Notes: generated by a model not told the origin, from the sequence alone. A stretch of 64,000 nt of DNA from Maritimibacter dapengensis (GCF_019218265.1 NZ_JAHUZE010000002.1:682001-746000), one strand, 5' to 3'; positions 7,744-16,355 are shown, counted from the first letter of the stretch. Numbers and translations are program-made.

Positions 7744-8991
7744 ATGAGACGCTATTCCGCCTTCGCCATCGCCCGGGAAGGGCTACGCTATCACCAGGGG
7801 TGGGAGCGCGCCTGGGCGTCGCCGGAACCCAAGAAACGCTATGACGCGATTGTCGTCGGTGCGGGCGGCCACGGGCTCGCCACGGCGTTCTACCTTGGCA
7901 AGAACCACGGGATCACCAATGTCGCGGTGATCGAAAAGGGCTGGCTCGGTGGCGGCAACACGGGACGCAACACCACCATCATCCGCTCGAACTACCTTCA
8001 GGACCCGTCTGCGGCGATTTATGAGAAGTCGCGCTCACTTTACGAGACGATGAGCCAGGACGTGAATATGAACGTCATGTTCAGCCCACGTGGCGTCATC
8101 ATGCTGGCCCAGACCCATCACGAGGTCCGGGGGTATCAACGCACGGCCCACGCCAACGCGCTTCAGGGGGTCGAGACCACGTTCATCGGGCCGCAGAAGG
8201 TCAAGGAGCTGGTGCCGATCATCAATCTCGAAGGCCCGCGCTACCCGGTTCTCGGCGGCCTCTGGCAACCGCGCGGCGGCACGGCGCGCCATGATGCCGT
8301 GGCCTGGGGCTATGCCCGCGCCTGTTCCGCCATGGGGATGGATATCATCCAGAATTGTGCCGTCACCGGGATCGAGACCGAGGGCGGGCAGGTCAAGGCC
8401 GTGAACACCACCAAGGGCCGGATCGAAACCGGCAAGCTCGCGCTCGTCGTCGCCGGGCATTCGTCGGACCTGGCGCAGATGGCCGGCTTCCGTCTGCCCA
8501 TCGAAAGTGTTGCGCTTCAGGCGCTGGTCTCCGAGCCGATCAAGCCCTGCATGGACGTGGTCGTCATGGCCAACACCGTGCACGGATACATGAGCCAGTC
8601 CGACAAGGGCGAAATGGTCATCGGCGGCGGCACGGACCATTACAACAACTACACGCAGCGCGGCTCTTTCCACCATATCGAGGAAACCGTGCGCGCATTG
8701 GTCGAAACCTTCCCGATGATTTCGCGGCTCAAGATGCTGCGCCAATGGGGCGGGATCGTGGACATGACCGGTGACCGTTCACCGTTGATCTCGAAAACGC
8801 CCGTCGGCGGTATTTTCGTCAACTGCGGCTGGGGCACCGGCGGGTTCAAGGCGATCCCCGGCTCGGGCTGGGCGATGGCCGAACTGGTCGCGAAAGGCGA
8901 ACCGGGGCCGCTCGCCGCCGATTTCGGCATCGAACGCTTCCGCGAAGGGCGTTTCATCGACGAAAGCGTCGCGGCGGGGGTGGCGCATTGA
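7744..8991 (+). CDS. soxB: Sarcosine oxidase beta subunit
   Basis: Beta subunit of heterotetrameric sarcosine oxidase, which oxidises sarcosine to glycine with formation of H2O2 and transfer of the one-carbon unit to tetrahydrofolate. The 415-aa protein has the N-terminus MRRYSAF typical of the family. An FAD-binding Rossmann motif VVGAGGHGLATA starts near residue 37, followed by GNTGRNTTIIRSNYL. TARHDAVAWG (His183) aligns by eye with the histidine that covalently binds FMN in characterised enzymes. GAGG at 7734 supports the ATG at 7744; an ORF extension to 7654 has no family support. It opens a soxB-small gene-soxD-soxA-soxG cluster. Confidence 0.95.
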   Translation: MRRYSAFAIAREGLRYHQGWERAWASPEPKKRYDAIVVGAGGHGLATAFYLGKNHGITNVAVIEKGWLGGGNTGRNTTIIRSNYLQDPSAAIYEKSRSLYETMSQDVNMNVMFSPRGVIMLAQTHHEVRGYQRTAHANALQGVETTFIGPQKVKELVPIINLEGPRYPVLGGLWQPRGGTARHDAVAWGYARACSAMGMDIIQNCAVTGIETEGGQVKAVNTTKGRIETGKLALVVAGHSSDLAQMAGFRLPIESVALQALVSEPIKPCMDVVVMANTVHGYMSQSDKGEMVIGGGTDHYNNYTQRGSFHHIEETVRALVETFPMISRLKMLRQWGGIVDMTGDRSPLISKTPVGGIFVNCGWGTGGFKAIPGSGWAMAELVAKGEPGPLAADFGIERFREGRFIDESVAAGVAH

Positions 8992-9073
8992 TGCCGACGC
9001 TGCGACACACCGGGAACAACCCGACGCCTTGGCCCGTTACCTGCGCAACTGAGAATTGCACAGGAGACGCAAG

Positions 9074-9337
9074 ATGGCCGATCGAGGTACACCCCCGAAC
9101 TACAACAACACCACCACCACGACCGGCGGTGGCGGTGGCAACGCCGGGCTTGCCTTTGTCGTCGGTATCCTCGTCGTGGTCGTTGCGGTCATCGCGTGGA
9201 TCGTATTCGGCGGAGACACGCCAGAGGAGCAATCCGGTGACGTCAATGTCACGATCGAAGGCGCAGGCGAAGCGGCCGAAGCCGTCGAAGGTGCCGCTGA
9301 AGCCGTCGAAGGCGCTGCGGAAAGCGCAGCCGAATAA
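9074..9337 (+). CDS. Small single-pass membrane protein inserted in the sarcosine oxidase operon
   Basis: An 87-aa protein of unknown function. A polar N-terminus rich in Asn and Thr leads into a GGGGG run, then one strongly hydrophobic helix (about residues 27-48, AFVVGILVVVVAVIAWIVF). A short acidic tail contains the repeated unit EAVEGAAE. AGGAG ten bases upstream sets the start at 9074. It lies between soxB and soxD, where sarcosine oxidase operons normally run directly from beta to delta. A terminator-like hairpin follows it, so it may be a separate expression unit. I recognise no enzyme or transporter feature. Confidence 0.75.
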   Translation: MADRGTPPNYNNTTTTTGGGGGNAGLAFVVGILVVVVAVIAWIVFGGDTPEEQSGDVNVTIEGAGEAAEAVEGAAEAVEGAAESAAE

Positions 9338-9358
9338 AGAAGTTCAAAACCCGGTAAG

Positions 9359-9390
9359 CAGCCCGGCGCCATTCGGCGTGCGGGCTGTTT
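9359..9390 (+). terminator. Hairpin between the small membrane gene and soxD (terminator or attenuator)
   Basis: CAGCCCG (9359-9365) pairs with CGGGCTG (9381-9387), and an inner CGCC/GGCG extends the stem. TTT follows. It sits inside the sox cluster, 20 bp before soxD, so it probably attenuates or processes the transcript rather than fully terminating it. Confidence 0.5.
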
Positions 9391-9409
9391 GCATGTCTGG
9401 AGCCGCGTC

Positions 9410-9733
9410 ATGCTGATCCTAACCTGTCCCTGCTGCGGCATCGCGGCTGATGAAACCGAGCTGGAGAACGGCGGCGAAGCGCATCTGAAACGTGCGACGG
9501 TCGGCTCGTCCGACGAGGCGTTCGAGGCGTATCTCTTCGACCGTGCCAACCCGAAGGGTGTTCATTTCGAACGATGGCGGCATGCCTATGGCTGCGGCAA
9601 ATGGTTCCTCGCGGCGCGCGACACAGTGACGCTCGAGGTCTATGCCACCTATTCCGGGCAGACGCCGGAGCCGCCCGCCGATGTCGTCAAGGCGATCAAG
9701 GCGAAACGACCCGACTGGGAGGGCACCGCATGA
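9410..9733 (+). CDS. soxD: Sarcosine oxidase delta subunit
   Basis: Zinc-binding delta subunit of heterotetrameric sarcosine oxidase, 107 aa. CPCCG (residues 6-10) begins the zinc site, and a later conserved H-x-x-x-C (HAYGCGKWF) completes it. FDRANPKGVHFERWRH is a family signature. The start at 9410 has GGAG seven bases upstream. The stop overlaps the soxA start (ATGA), so the two are translationally coupled. The subunit is structural; it has no catalytic role of its own. Confidence 0.93.
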   Translation: MLILTCPCCGIAADETELENGGEAHLKRATVGSSDEAFEAYLFDRANPKGVHFERWRHAYGCGKWFLAARDTVTLEVYATYSGQTPEPPADVVKAIKAKRPDWEGTA

Positions 9734-12700
9734 GCCACCGTATCGACGATGCAGGACGGTTGATCGACCGCTCCAAACCGCTGCGGTTCAGCTTCGATGG
9801 CAAGCCGCACACCGGCTATGCCGGCGACACGCTCGCCTCGGCGCTTCTCGGCGCGGGCGTCACAATGGTGGGCCGGTCGTTCAAGTATCACCGTCCACGC
9901 GGGATCGTCGCCTCGGGCGTCGAGGAGCCGAATGCTTTGGTCAACCTCGGGTCTGGCAACAAGCTCGAGCCGAACCAGCGCGCCACGACCACCGAGCTTT
10001 TCGACAACCTCGAAGCGCGCAGCCAGAACGTCTGGCCATCGCTCGCCTTCGATATCGGCGTGGTCAACCAGGCCATCGCGCGGTTCCTGCCAGCGGGGTT
10101 CTACTACAAGACCTTCATGTTCCCGCGCGCCGCGTGGAAGCACTTGTTCGAGCCGTTCATCCGGCAATCCGCTGGTCTCGGCAAAGCACCTGACGCGGAA
10201 GGCCGCGATGAAGACACCTACGAGCACAGCTACCATCACACCGATGTGCTGGTGATCGGTGGCGGTGTCGCGGGTCTGACGGCAGCGAAAGCGGCCGCCG
10301 CAGGTGGCGCGAAGGTCATGGTGCTGGAGCAGGAAGCCCATTGGGGCGGGCGCACGCCCGTCGAAGGCGGCGAGATCGACGGCATGGCTTCGGAGGCGTG
10401 GATTGCGGCCGCGGTTGAAGACCTCGCGGGGATGGACAACGTCACGCTGCGGACCCGCACGATGGGGGCAGGGGTCTATGATCACGGATACGCGCTGGGC
10501 TATGAGCGTGTCTCCGACCACACGCCGGGCGATGGACGCCCGCGCCACCGCCTGTGGCGCATCCGTGCGAAGCAGATCGTCACCGCAACCGGCGCGTTGG
10601 AGCGGCCCCTGTCGTTCCCCGGCAACGATGTGCCGGGTGTCATGCTCGCCTCCGCTGTGCGTGATTATGCGGTGAACTATGGTGTCGCCGCCGGTCGCCG
10701 CACGCTTGTCGTAACCAACAACGACGACGGCTACCTGACCGCGCTTGTGCTGAAGAACCTTGGGCTCGACGTGGTCGGCGTCGTCGATGCCCGCGCCACG
10801 GCGACCGGCGCGAACGCCGAACGCGCGCGCAAGGCCGGGATCAAGCTGATGATGGGCAAGGCGGTTGCCGGGGTGAAAGGCAAGCGCGTGGTTACAGGTG
10901 CGATCATCACCGATCTTTCGGGAAAGGGCGCCTCGACAGATGTCGAATGCGACGCAATCGCCATGTCCGGCGGCTGGTCCCCGGTCGTCCACCTGTGGTC
11001 CCATTGCGGCGGAAAGCTCAACTGGGACGATGGCGAGGCCATGTTCCGACCCGATCCCGACCGCCCGCCAAGCGGTGCGGCTGGCGAGGCGTTCGTCGTC
11101 ACTGCCGGGGCCGCCTCCGGGTTCCTGTCACTCGAGAAAGGTCTGGCCGACGCGCATGAGGCGGGCAGAACGGCGGCCAAGGCCGCAGGCGGAAAGTTGA
11201 CGCGCAAGGCCGCTCCGAAAGCGGCCGAGGAAGAACGCCAGCCGATCAAGCCGGTCTGGATCATGCCGACTGAAGCAGGTGTCGAGAAACGCATGAAAAT
11301 GTGGCTCGACTACCAGAACGATGTGAAGGTCTCCGACGTGCAACTCGCCGCGCGCGAAGGTTACCAATCGGTCGAACATACCAAGCGTTATACCACGCTC
11401 GGCATGGCCACGGATCAGGGAAAGCTTTCGAACATCAACGGTTTGGCCGTATTGTCGGATGCCCTCGGTCAACCGATCCCGCAGACGGGAACCACCACTT
11501 TCCGCCCGCCATATACGCCGATTTCCATGTCGGCCATCACCGGCGAAGCGCGGGGCGAGTTGTTCCAGCCACTGCGCCGCACGCCGATGCACCATATCCA
11601 TGAGGAATGCGGCGTGAATTGGGAGCCGGTCGGCCATTGGCGCCGCGGCTATGCCTATCCGCGGGCTGGCGAAACGGTGCACGAGGCGGTGAACCGCGAG
11701 ATCCTGAATACCCGGGAAAACGTCGGGATGCTGGACGCCTCGACGCTGGGCAAGATCATCGTGAAAGGGCCTGACGCGGGCAAGTTCATGAACATGCTCT
11801 ACACGAACGTGATGTCCACGCTCGGCGTCGGCAAATGCCGCTACGGGCTGATGTGCTCGGAAAACGGGTTCCTTTCCGATGACGGCGTGGTCGTGCGTCT
11901 GGCCGAGGACAGTTGGCTCTGCCACACCACCACCGGCGGAGCCGACAGGATCCACTCGCATATGGAGGATTGGCTCCAGTGCGAATGGTGGGACTGGAAG
12001 GTCTATACCGCCAATGTCACCGAGCAATGGGCCCAGATCGGCGTAGCCGGTCCCAAGGCCCGCGCCGTGATCGAAGCGCTGGGTGGCATGGATGTCTCAA
12101 AAGACGCCATGCCCTTCATGACCTATCAGGAAGGCGAACTCGCCGGCATGCCCGCGCGCTTGTTCCGGATCTCCTTCACCGGCGAACTCAGCTATGAGAT
12201 CGCCGTGCCCGCCCATCGTGGTGCCGAGATGTGGGAAGCCGTCGCCAAGGCAGGCGAACCGCATGGAATCCAGCCCTATGGGACCGAAGCCATGCACATC
12301 ATGCGGGCCGAGAAGGGCTTCATCATGATCGGGGACGAAACCGATGGCACCGTGATCCCGCAGGATCTCGGCCTCGACTGGGCGATTTCGAAGAAGAAAG
12401 AGGACTTCCTTGGCAAACGCGCTCAGGAGCGCTCGTTCATGGCCTCGCCCGATCGTTGGAAGCTCGTGGGTCTCCGCACGCTCGACGGCGCGGTCATCCC
12501 GGATGGGGCCTATGCGGTTGGCGATGGCACCAATGCCAACGGTCAACGCAATGTCATCGGGCGAGTGACCTCGACCTATTATTCGCCGACGCTCAGGAAA
12601 GGCATCGCCATGGGGCTTGTCCACAACGGGCCGGACCGGATGGGCGAGGTGATCGACTTCGCGACGCTCGATGGCACCGGCACGGTCATCAAGGCCGAGA

Positions 12701-12750
12701 TCTGCGACACCTGTTTCTACGACAAAGAGGGGGCAAAGGCCGATGTCTGA
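9730..12750 (+). CDS. soxA: Sarcosine oxidase alpha subunit
   Basis: Alpha subunit (1006 aa) of heterotetrameric sarcosine oxidase. An N-terminal 2Fe-2S-ferredoxin-like domain that has lost its cysteines (GRSFKYHRPRGI, 48-59) comes first. A dinucleotide-binding domain follows, with LVIGGGVAGLTAA beginning near residue 174. The C-terminal half is a GcvT-like aminomethyltransferase domain that binds tetrahydrofolate and captures the formaldehyde-level carbon. Start ATG 9730 overlaps the soxD stop; a 52-codon in-frame extension upstream reads through soxD and is not used. Its stop lies eight bases inside soxG. Confidence 0.96.
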   Translation: MSHRIDDAGRLIDRSKPLRFSFDGKPHTGYAGDTLASALLGAGVTMVGRSFKYHRPRGIVASGVEEPNALVNLGSGNKLEPNQRATTTELFDNLEARSQNVWPSLAFDIGVVNQAIARFLPAGFYYKTFMFPRAAWKHLFEPFIRQSAGLGKAPDAEGRDEDTYEHSYHHTDVLVIGGGVAGLTAAKAAAAGGAKVMVLEQEAHWGGRTPVEGGEIDGMASEAWIAAAVEDLAGMDNVTLRTRTMGAGVYDHGYALGYERVSDHTPGDGRPRHRLWRIRAKQIVTATGALERPLSFPGNDVPGVMLASAVRDYAVNYGVAAGRRTLVVTNNDDGYLTALVLKNLGLDVVGVVDARATATGANAERARKAGIKLMMGKAVAGVKGKRVVTGAIITDLSGKGASTDVECDAIAMSGGWSPVVHLWSHCGGKLNWDDGEAMFRPDPDRPPSGAAGEAFVVTAGAASGFLSLEKGLADAHEAGRTAAKAAGGKLTRKAAPKAAEEERQPIKPVWIMPTEAGVEKRMKMWLDYQNDVKVSDVQLAAREGYQSVEHTKRYTTLGMATDQGKLSNINGLAVLSDALGQPIPQTGTTTFRPPYTPISMSAITGEARGELFQPLRRTPMHHIHEECGVNWEPVGHWRRGYAYPRAGETVHEAVNREILNTRENVGMLDASTLGKIIVKGPDAGKFMNMLYTNVMSTLGVGKCRYGLMCSENGFLSDDGVVVRLAEDSWLCHTTTGGADRIHSHMEDWLQCEWWDWKVYTANVTEQWAQIGVAGPKARAVIEALGGMDVSKDAMPFMTYQEGELAGMPARLFRISFTGELSYEIAVPAHRGAEMWEAVAKAGEPHGIQPYGTEAMHIMRAEKGFIMIGDETDGTVIPQDLGLDWAISKKKEDFLGKRAQERSFMASPDRWKLVGLRTLDGAVIPDGAYAVGDGTNANGQRNVIGRVTSTYYSPTLRKGIAMGLVHNGPDRMGEVIDFATLDGTGTVIKAEICDTCFYDKEGAKADV

Positions 12751-13291
12751 TCCCGTGACCGCCACGCCCGATGCCCGGTATGAAGGCTTCGCAACCGTTA
12801 CTGATACCGGCCCGCGTGGGATGATCACCATAAGGGGCGAGGGCGAGACGCTCGTGAAGGCCGCCAAAGCCGCCGGCGTGGACCTGCCCGACACTCGGGC
12901 CGTGACTGCGAAGGGCGGCGTGCAACTGGCCTGGATGAGCCCCGACGAGCTTCTCGTGATCTGCGATTATCCCGAAGCACCCGCAATCGCGGCCAAGGTC
13001 GAAAAAGCGCTCGGTAAGGATCACAGCCTCGTCGCGGTCGTGTCTGACGTGCGGCAGGTGTTCCGCGTCGAGGGCGCCAATGCGGACGAGGTGCTGCGCA
13101 AGGTGACGCCCGCGAACATCGACGCTCTCGCGCCGGGAGAGATGCGGCGCACCCGACTTGCACAGGCCGCGGGTGCGATCTGGATGCCGGAAGCCGATGT
13201 CTACGAGGTCATGTGCTTCCGCTCGGTCGGTCGCTACATGTTCGATCTTCTGTCGGGCGCAGCGCGGCCCGGAAGTGAGCTCGGTCTGTAG
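12743..13291 (+). CDS. soxG: Sarcosine oxidase gamma subunit
   Basis: Gamma subunit of 182 aa, a short GcvT/YgfZ-like fold packing against the alpha subunit. Family features include AWMSPDELLVI (the WLSPDEWLL-type motif), SDVRQVFRVEG and a C-terminal FRSVGRYMFDLL. The start at 12743 lies inside soxA (8-base overlap), so translation is coupled. It is the last gene of the operon, followed by a strong terminator. glyA, folD or purU, which often follow sox genes, are absent here. Confidence 0.93.
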   Translation: MSDPVTATPDARYEGFATVTDTGPRGMITIRGEGETLVKAAKAAGVDLPDTRAVTAKGGVQLAWMSPDELLVICDYPEAPAIAAKVEKALGKDHSLVAVVSDVRQVFRVEGANADEVLRKVTPANIDALAPGEMRRTRLAQAAGAIWMPEADVYEVMCFRSVGRYMFDLLSGAARPGSELGL

Positions 13292-13329
13292 CGCATAAGC
13301 CACCTCAACGCAGGCCAGCGGCCTTAAGT

Positions 13330-13362
13330 TCCTCGCACAGCCGCTGTGCGAGGATTTCTTTT
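13330..13362 (+). terminator. Rho-independent terminator of the sarcosine oxidase operon
   Basis: A perfect 11-bp stem (TCCTCGCACAG at 13330-13340, CTGTGCGAGGA at 13344-13354) with a 3-nt loop is followed by TTTCTTTT. It is the strongest terminator in the window. Confidence 0.93.
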
Positions 13363-13391
13363 GCGTCAGGTGATTAACCGCACCCCGACCC

Positions 13392-13421
13392 TTGACCTTC
13401 CCCGCACCCGAGGCCCATCTA
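13392..13421 (+). promoter_or_regulatory. Candidate promoter of sodB
   Basis: TTGACC (13392-13397) and CATCTA (13416-13421) are 18 bp apart, in the short gap between the sox terminator and sodB. The -10 is weak, but the terminator upstream means sodB needs its own promoter here. Confidence 0.35.
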
Positions 13422-13457
13422 TTGCGCGACAGACACGCAAGAACAGGGAGATACCCA

Positions 13458-14057
13458 ATGGCTTTCGAACTTCCCGACCTTCCCTATGCCCACGACGCCC
13501 TCGCGGACCTCGGCATGTCGAAGGAAACGATGGAATACCACCACGACATCCACCACAAGGCCTATGTCGACAACGGCAACAAGGCGATCGAGGGGACCGA
13601 GTGGGAAGGCAAACCGGTCGAAGAGATCATCAAGGGCACCTACGACGCGAATGCCGTCGCCCAGTCGGGCATCTTCAACAATGCCTCGCAATACTGGAAC
13701 CACAACCAATTCTGGGAAATGATGGGGCCGGGCGAGAAGAAGATGCCGGGCGAGCTTGAAAAAGCGCTGACCGAAGCCTTCGGGTCGGTCGACAAGTTCA
13801 AGGACGATTTCGCCGCCGCCGGTGCCGGTCAGTTCGGCTCGGGCTGGGCCTGGCTCGTAAAAGACACCGACGGGTCGCTCAAGGTGACCAAGACGGAAAA
13901 CGGCGTGAATCCGCTGTGCTTCGGTCAGACCGCGCTTCTCGGCTGCGACGTGTGGGAGCACTCCTACTACATCGACTTCCGCAACAAGCGCCCCGCCTAC
14001 CTCACCAACTTCCTCGACAAGCTGGTGAACTGGGAAAACGTCGCCTCGCGCATGTGA
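13458..14057 (+). CDS. sodB: Superoxide dismutase, Fe/Mn family
   Basis: Cytoplasmic superoxide dismutase of 199 aa converting superoxide to H2O2 and O2. The four metal ligands are His28 (MEYHHDIHHKAY), His82 (YWNHNQFW), Asp164 and His168 (DVWEHSYY). The N-terminus AFELPDLPY and the gap pattern resemble iron-type SodB, but metal choice cannot be proven from sequence. AGGGAG eight bases upstream sets the start at 13458. It is monocistronic between two strong terminators. Its place after a peroxide-producing oxidase operon may be chance. Confidence 0.96.
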   Translation: MAFELPDLPYAHDALADLGMSKETMEYHHDIHHKAYVDNGNKAIEGTEWEGKPVEEIIKGTYDANAVAQSGIFNNASQYWNHNQFWEMMGPGEKKMPGELEKALTEAFGSVDKFKDDFAAAGAGQFGSGWAWLVKDTDGSLKVTKTENGVNPLCFGQTALLGCDVWEHSYYIDFRNKRPAYLTNFLDKLVNWENVASRM

Positions 14058-14079
14058 GCGCACTGACGATCCAACGGAA

Positions 14080-14109
14080 ATGGCCGCCCATTGAGGCGGC
14101 CATTTTTTT
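14080..14109 (+). terminator. Rho-independent terminator of sodB
   Basis: A 9-bp perfect stem (ATGGCCGCC 14080-14088, GGCGGCCAT 14095-14103) is followed by seven T residues. Confidence 0.92.
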
Positions 14110-14190
14110 GGTGGACGACTCCGAAGACCCGCGTCGGTTCGCTTCGTCGTTCTCCAATGTGCGAGCGAAAAACCAAGAGGCTCGCAAAAT

Positions 14191-14862
14191 TCAGGCGTTC
14201 TCGCCAGCCTCGAGCCGCGCGATGATCCTGTCTAGGTTCGCGTTGGCTTCCTCACGCGTCACCGCATAACCGAAAGGTTCACCGACCTCTGCGCCCCAGG
14301 GCACGAGCACATCGAAATCGACCGTCTTCAGACGTGCGAGGCTGTCGAGATAAGCCGAACGATTGCTGTCCCCAAGAAGAACGGCTTTCCACTCCCCGCC
14401 CTGCACCCAGAGGCTGTCTCCCGGAAAGAGGAACCGGTGTTCGCCGTTGTCCCACAAGAATGCCGTCGTCCCGGCGGTATGGCCCGGCGTCGGGATGACC
14501 TCTAGGTCATCGTCGATCATGTGCCGCTCTGCGAATGTCCCGGCGATGGGCAGGCTGACCCGCGACCTGTCCGCCTCATGGACCCAGACCGGCACGTCGA
14601 GGTCCGGCGCGCCATACATTGCCTCGTGATGGTGGTTCATGAGCAGGCGTTGGGGCTGACCCAACTCCCGGGTCTCGTCCGCAGCCTCGCTGATGCCCGG
14701 CGCGTTGTAGATGATGATATTGCCCTGCGGCCGGTCCAGCACGAAAGCACGCACGACGACCCCGTCAAGAAAGGGCAGCGGCGCGGTGGGTGTTCCAAAC
14801 AGGCCTCGGATCGAGGCTTGCAGCTGTTGGGTGTTGTCGCTGAAATAGAGATCATCCAGCAT
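14191..14862 (-). CDS. Metallo-beta-lactamase-fold protein with degenerate metal motif
   Basis: A 223-aa beta-lactamase-fold protein. TPGHTAGTTAFLW (125-137) and FPGDSLW (146-152) match motifs 3 and 4 of the fold. The usual HxHxDH is replaced by NHHHEAMYG (76-84), so metal binding and hydrolytic activity may be altered. Strong AGGAGA eight bases before 14862 sets the start; in-frame sequence further upstream overlaps marR and is not used. It lies downstream of marR with an 11-base overlap and is probably repressed with it. The substrate is unknown. Confidence 0.82.
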   Translation of the reverse strand: MLDDLYFSDNTQQLQASIRGLFGTPTAPLPFLDGVVVRAFVLDRPQGNIIIYNAPGISEAADETRELGQPQRLLMNHHHEAMYGAPDLDVPVWVHEADRSRVSLPIAGTFAERHMIDDDLEVIPTPGHTAGTTAFLWDNGEHRFLFPGDSLWVQGGEWKAVLLGDSNRSAYLDSLARLKTVDFDVLVPWGAEVGEPFGYAVTREEANANLDRIIARLEAGENA

Positions 14863-15340
14863 CGGTCGTTCTCCTTTTCCATTCGTGATCTTGGAAAGCG
14901 TCATCCCCCGTCGCGCCGCCTGCGAGATGGGCCTCGATGTGGCGCAGCGCCTGCGCCACTGTCGCGACGGTTTCATGGTCCAGCGCGGCCCCACGCAGCT
15001 TCGCGCCCCAAGCCTCCCGCATGCGGAGGGTATTCGCCAGCGCGCGGTCGGTCGGATGCAAGTGCACGACCCGCGCGTCCCGTGGATCGCTGCGCCGCTC
15101 CACCAACCCCTTCGCCACCAGCCCTCGCAGTACTCTGCTGAAGTTGCTGGTCGGCAGGCCACAGGCATCGGCCGCAGCCCGTGCTGACACACCGGGATGT
15201 TTGCCGACGAACCGCATCACGTTGATCTCGATCGGCGTGCAGGGGCCCGGTTCGAGGTTTGACGGGGCAGGCAATTGCCGTGCCACCGCGTGGACCAGAT
15301 CGGCCAACTCATAAAGCTCTGCATTTTGGTCTTTGGTCAT
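14852..15340 (-). CDS. MarR-family transcriptional regulator
   Basis: A MarR-type winged-helix repressor of about 162 aa. The recognition helix region reads ADACGLPTSNFSRVLRGL, followed by a wing with RRSDPRDARVVHLHPT. Such proteins bind palindromes as dimers and are released by small ligands. The start is ATG 15340 or GTG 15349 (three codons longer). Immediately upstream is a good inverted repeat (15351-15388), arguing for autoregulation. It is co-transcribed with the beta-lactamase-fold gene, its likely target. Confidence 0.87.
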   Translation of the reverse strand: MTKDQNAELYELADLVHAVARQLPAPSNLEPGPCTPIEINVMRFVGKHPGVSARAAADACGLPTSNFSRVLRGLVAKGLVERRSDPRDARVVHLHPTDRALANTLRMREAWGAKLRGAALDHETVATVAQALRHIEAHLAGGATGDDAFQDHEWKRRTTDAG

Positions 15341-15350
15341 GACGCTCACA

Positions 15351-15388
15351 ATTCACTATTACATGATAGCTGTCACATAATAGTAAAT
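15351..15388. promoter_or_regulatory. Inverted-repeat operator of the marR operon
   Basis: CTATTACATGA (15356-15366) and TCACATAATAG (15373-15383) form a near-perfect palindrome; ATTCA and TAAAT flanks extend the symmetry. It ends only 2-11 bp from the marR start codons, so bound MarR would block its own transcription. Confidence 0.7.
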
Positions 15389-15463
15389 TGAGAAGCGCCA
15401 AGGCCCGCACGATGACAGAGGGTCGGTGGGCCTACGCGATCTGCGGCCACCCAATCTGCGCGC

Positions 15464-16003
15464 TCAGTCCAGCGGCCAGTTCTCGATCCGCTGGCCTTTC
15501 GGCGCGAATAGCGGAAGGACCGGGGACATCATCATCAGCATCCGACCCGAAAACGCGGGCCGCCCGGTTTCGATCAGCGCCTTTAGGTTTTGCGAGATGT
15601 ATTTCTGCCCGCCTACCATTTGCTTTTCGAGCTTCGATCCCGCCACAGCGTTCTCGATCACGAGATCGAACTGCGTGCCGCCCTCGACCTCGGCCAACTC
15701 ATAGACGATGGTTGCCGGCGGCTCGTCGATATTGGTCATCTGGAACGTGTGCGAATACCGATGCGGCGGCTCGAAGACGAGCACCTTTCCCACCACCATC
15801 GCCAGTTTTCCTGAAGGATGAACCATCCGCATCGACGCACCGGGTTTCAGCCCGTCTTTCGTGTCACATACCCCGCCGAAGAAAAAAGGCAGCGCCTCGT
15901 CCGTTTTCACCAGCGTGTTCCAGACTGTCTCGATCGGGGCCGCAATGAACGTGCGGGTCCGGTAGGTCTTCAATTCTTCTGCGTTTCCAATAGGTTCAAC
16001 CAT
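15464..16003 (-). CDS. SRPBCC (AHSA1-like) domain protein
   Basis: A START/Bet v1-fold protein of 179 aa. Family features are FIAAPIETVWNTLV, the internal FEPPHRYSHTF and GGTQFDLVIENA. The fold binds hydrophobic ligands or, in AHSA1-like members, serves stress roles; the ligand here is unknown. Two ATG codons are possible: 16009 and 16003. GGAG lies six bases before 16003 but directly abuts 16009, so 16003 is preferred. It overlaps the arsR stop and is co-transcribed. ArsR-SRPBCC pairs are common in bacteria. Confidence 0.86.
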   Translation of the reverse strand: MVEPIGNAEELKTYRTRTFIAAPIETVWNTLVKTDEALPFFFGGVCDTKDGLKPGASMRMVHPSGKLAMVVGKVLVFEPPHRYSHTFQMTNIDEPPATIVYELAEVEGGTQFDLVIENAVAGSKLEKQMVGGQKYISQNLKALIETGRPAFSGRMLMMMSPVLPLFAPKGQRIENWPLD

Positions 16004-16355
16004 TGTCATCTCCAGTATCCTTCTTGGCAGCGGCGGCTTCGGCCACCTGTTTGATGAAAAGCGCGCGGTCCGCCCAGTGGGCGGCGTATTGGTCGATCCA
16101 TCGCGCGTGGATCTCCTGCAATGGGGCGGCGTTCAGATAGAGCTTTCGCGACCGCCCGTCCTTTTGGTCGATGATAAGCCCGCTTTGGGTCAGCACTGTC
16201 AGGTGCTGCATGGCCGTGATCCGGCTCACATCGAACCGTGCGGCGAGCCTGCCGACCGTGATCCCCGGCTGATCGCGGATGATGTCTAGCATCGTGCGCC
16301 GTGTCGTGTGGGCGAGGGCGGCGAAGACCGCATCCATATCATCATTTGTAGTCAT
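15996..16355 (-). CDS. ArsR-family transcriptional regulator
   Basis: A 119-aa winged-helix ArsR repressor. ALAHTTRRTMLDII begins the DNA-binding domain. The recognition helix lies in DVSRITAMQHLTVL, followed by the wing QKDGRSRKLYLN. The classical ELCVCDL metal site is absent, so it probably does not sense arsenic or other soft metals. Its start codon lies inside a symmetrical operator, indicating tight autorepression. The SRPBCC gene overlaps its 3' end and is the likely partner or target. Confidence 0.88.
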   Translation of the reverse strand: MTTNDDMDAVFAALAHTTRRTMLDIIRDQPGITVGRLAARFDVSRITAMQHLTVLTQSGLIIDQKDGRSRKLYLNAAPLQEIHARWIDQYAAHWADRALFIKQVAEAAAAKKDTGDDNG

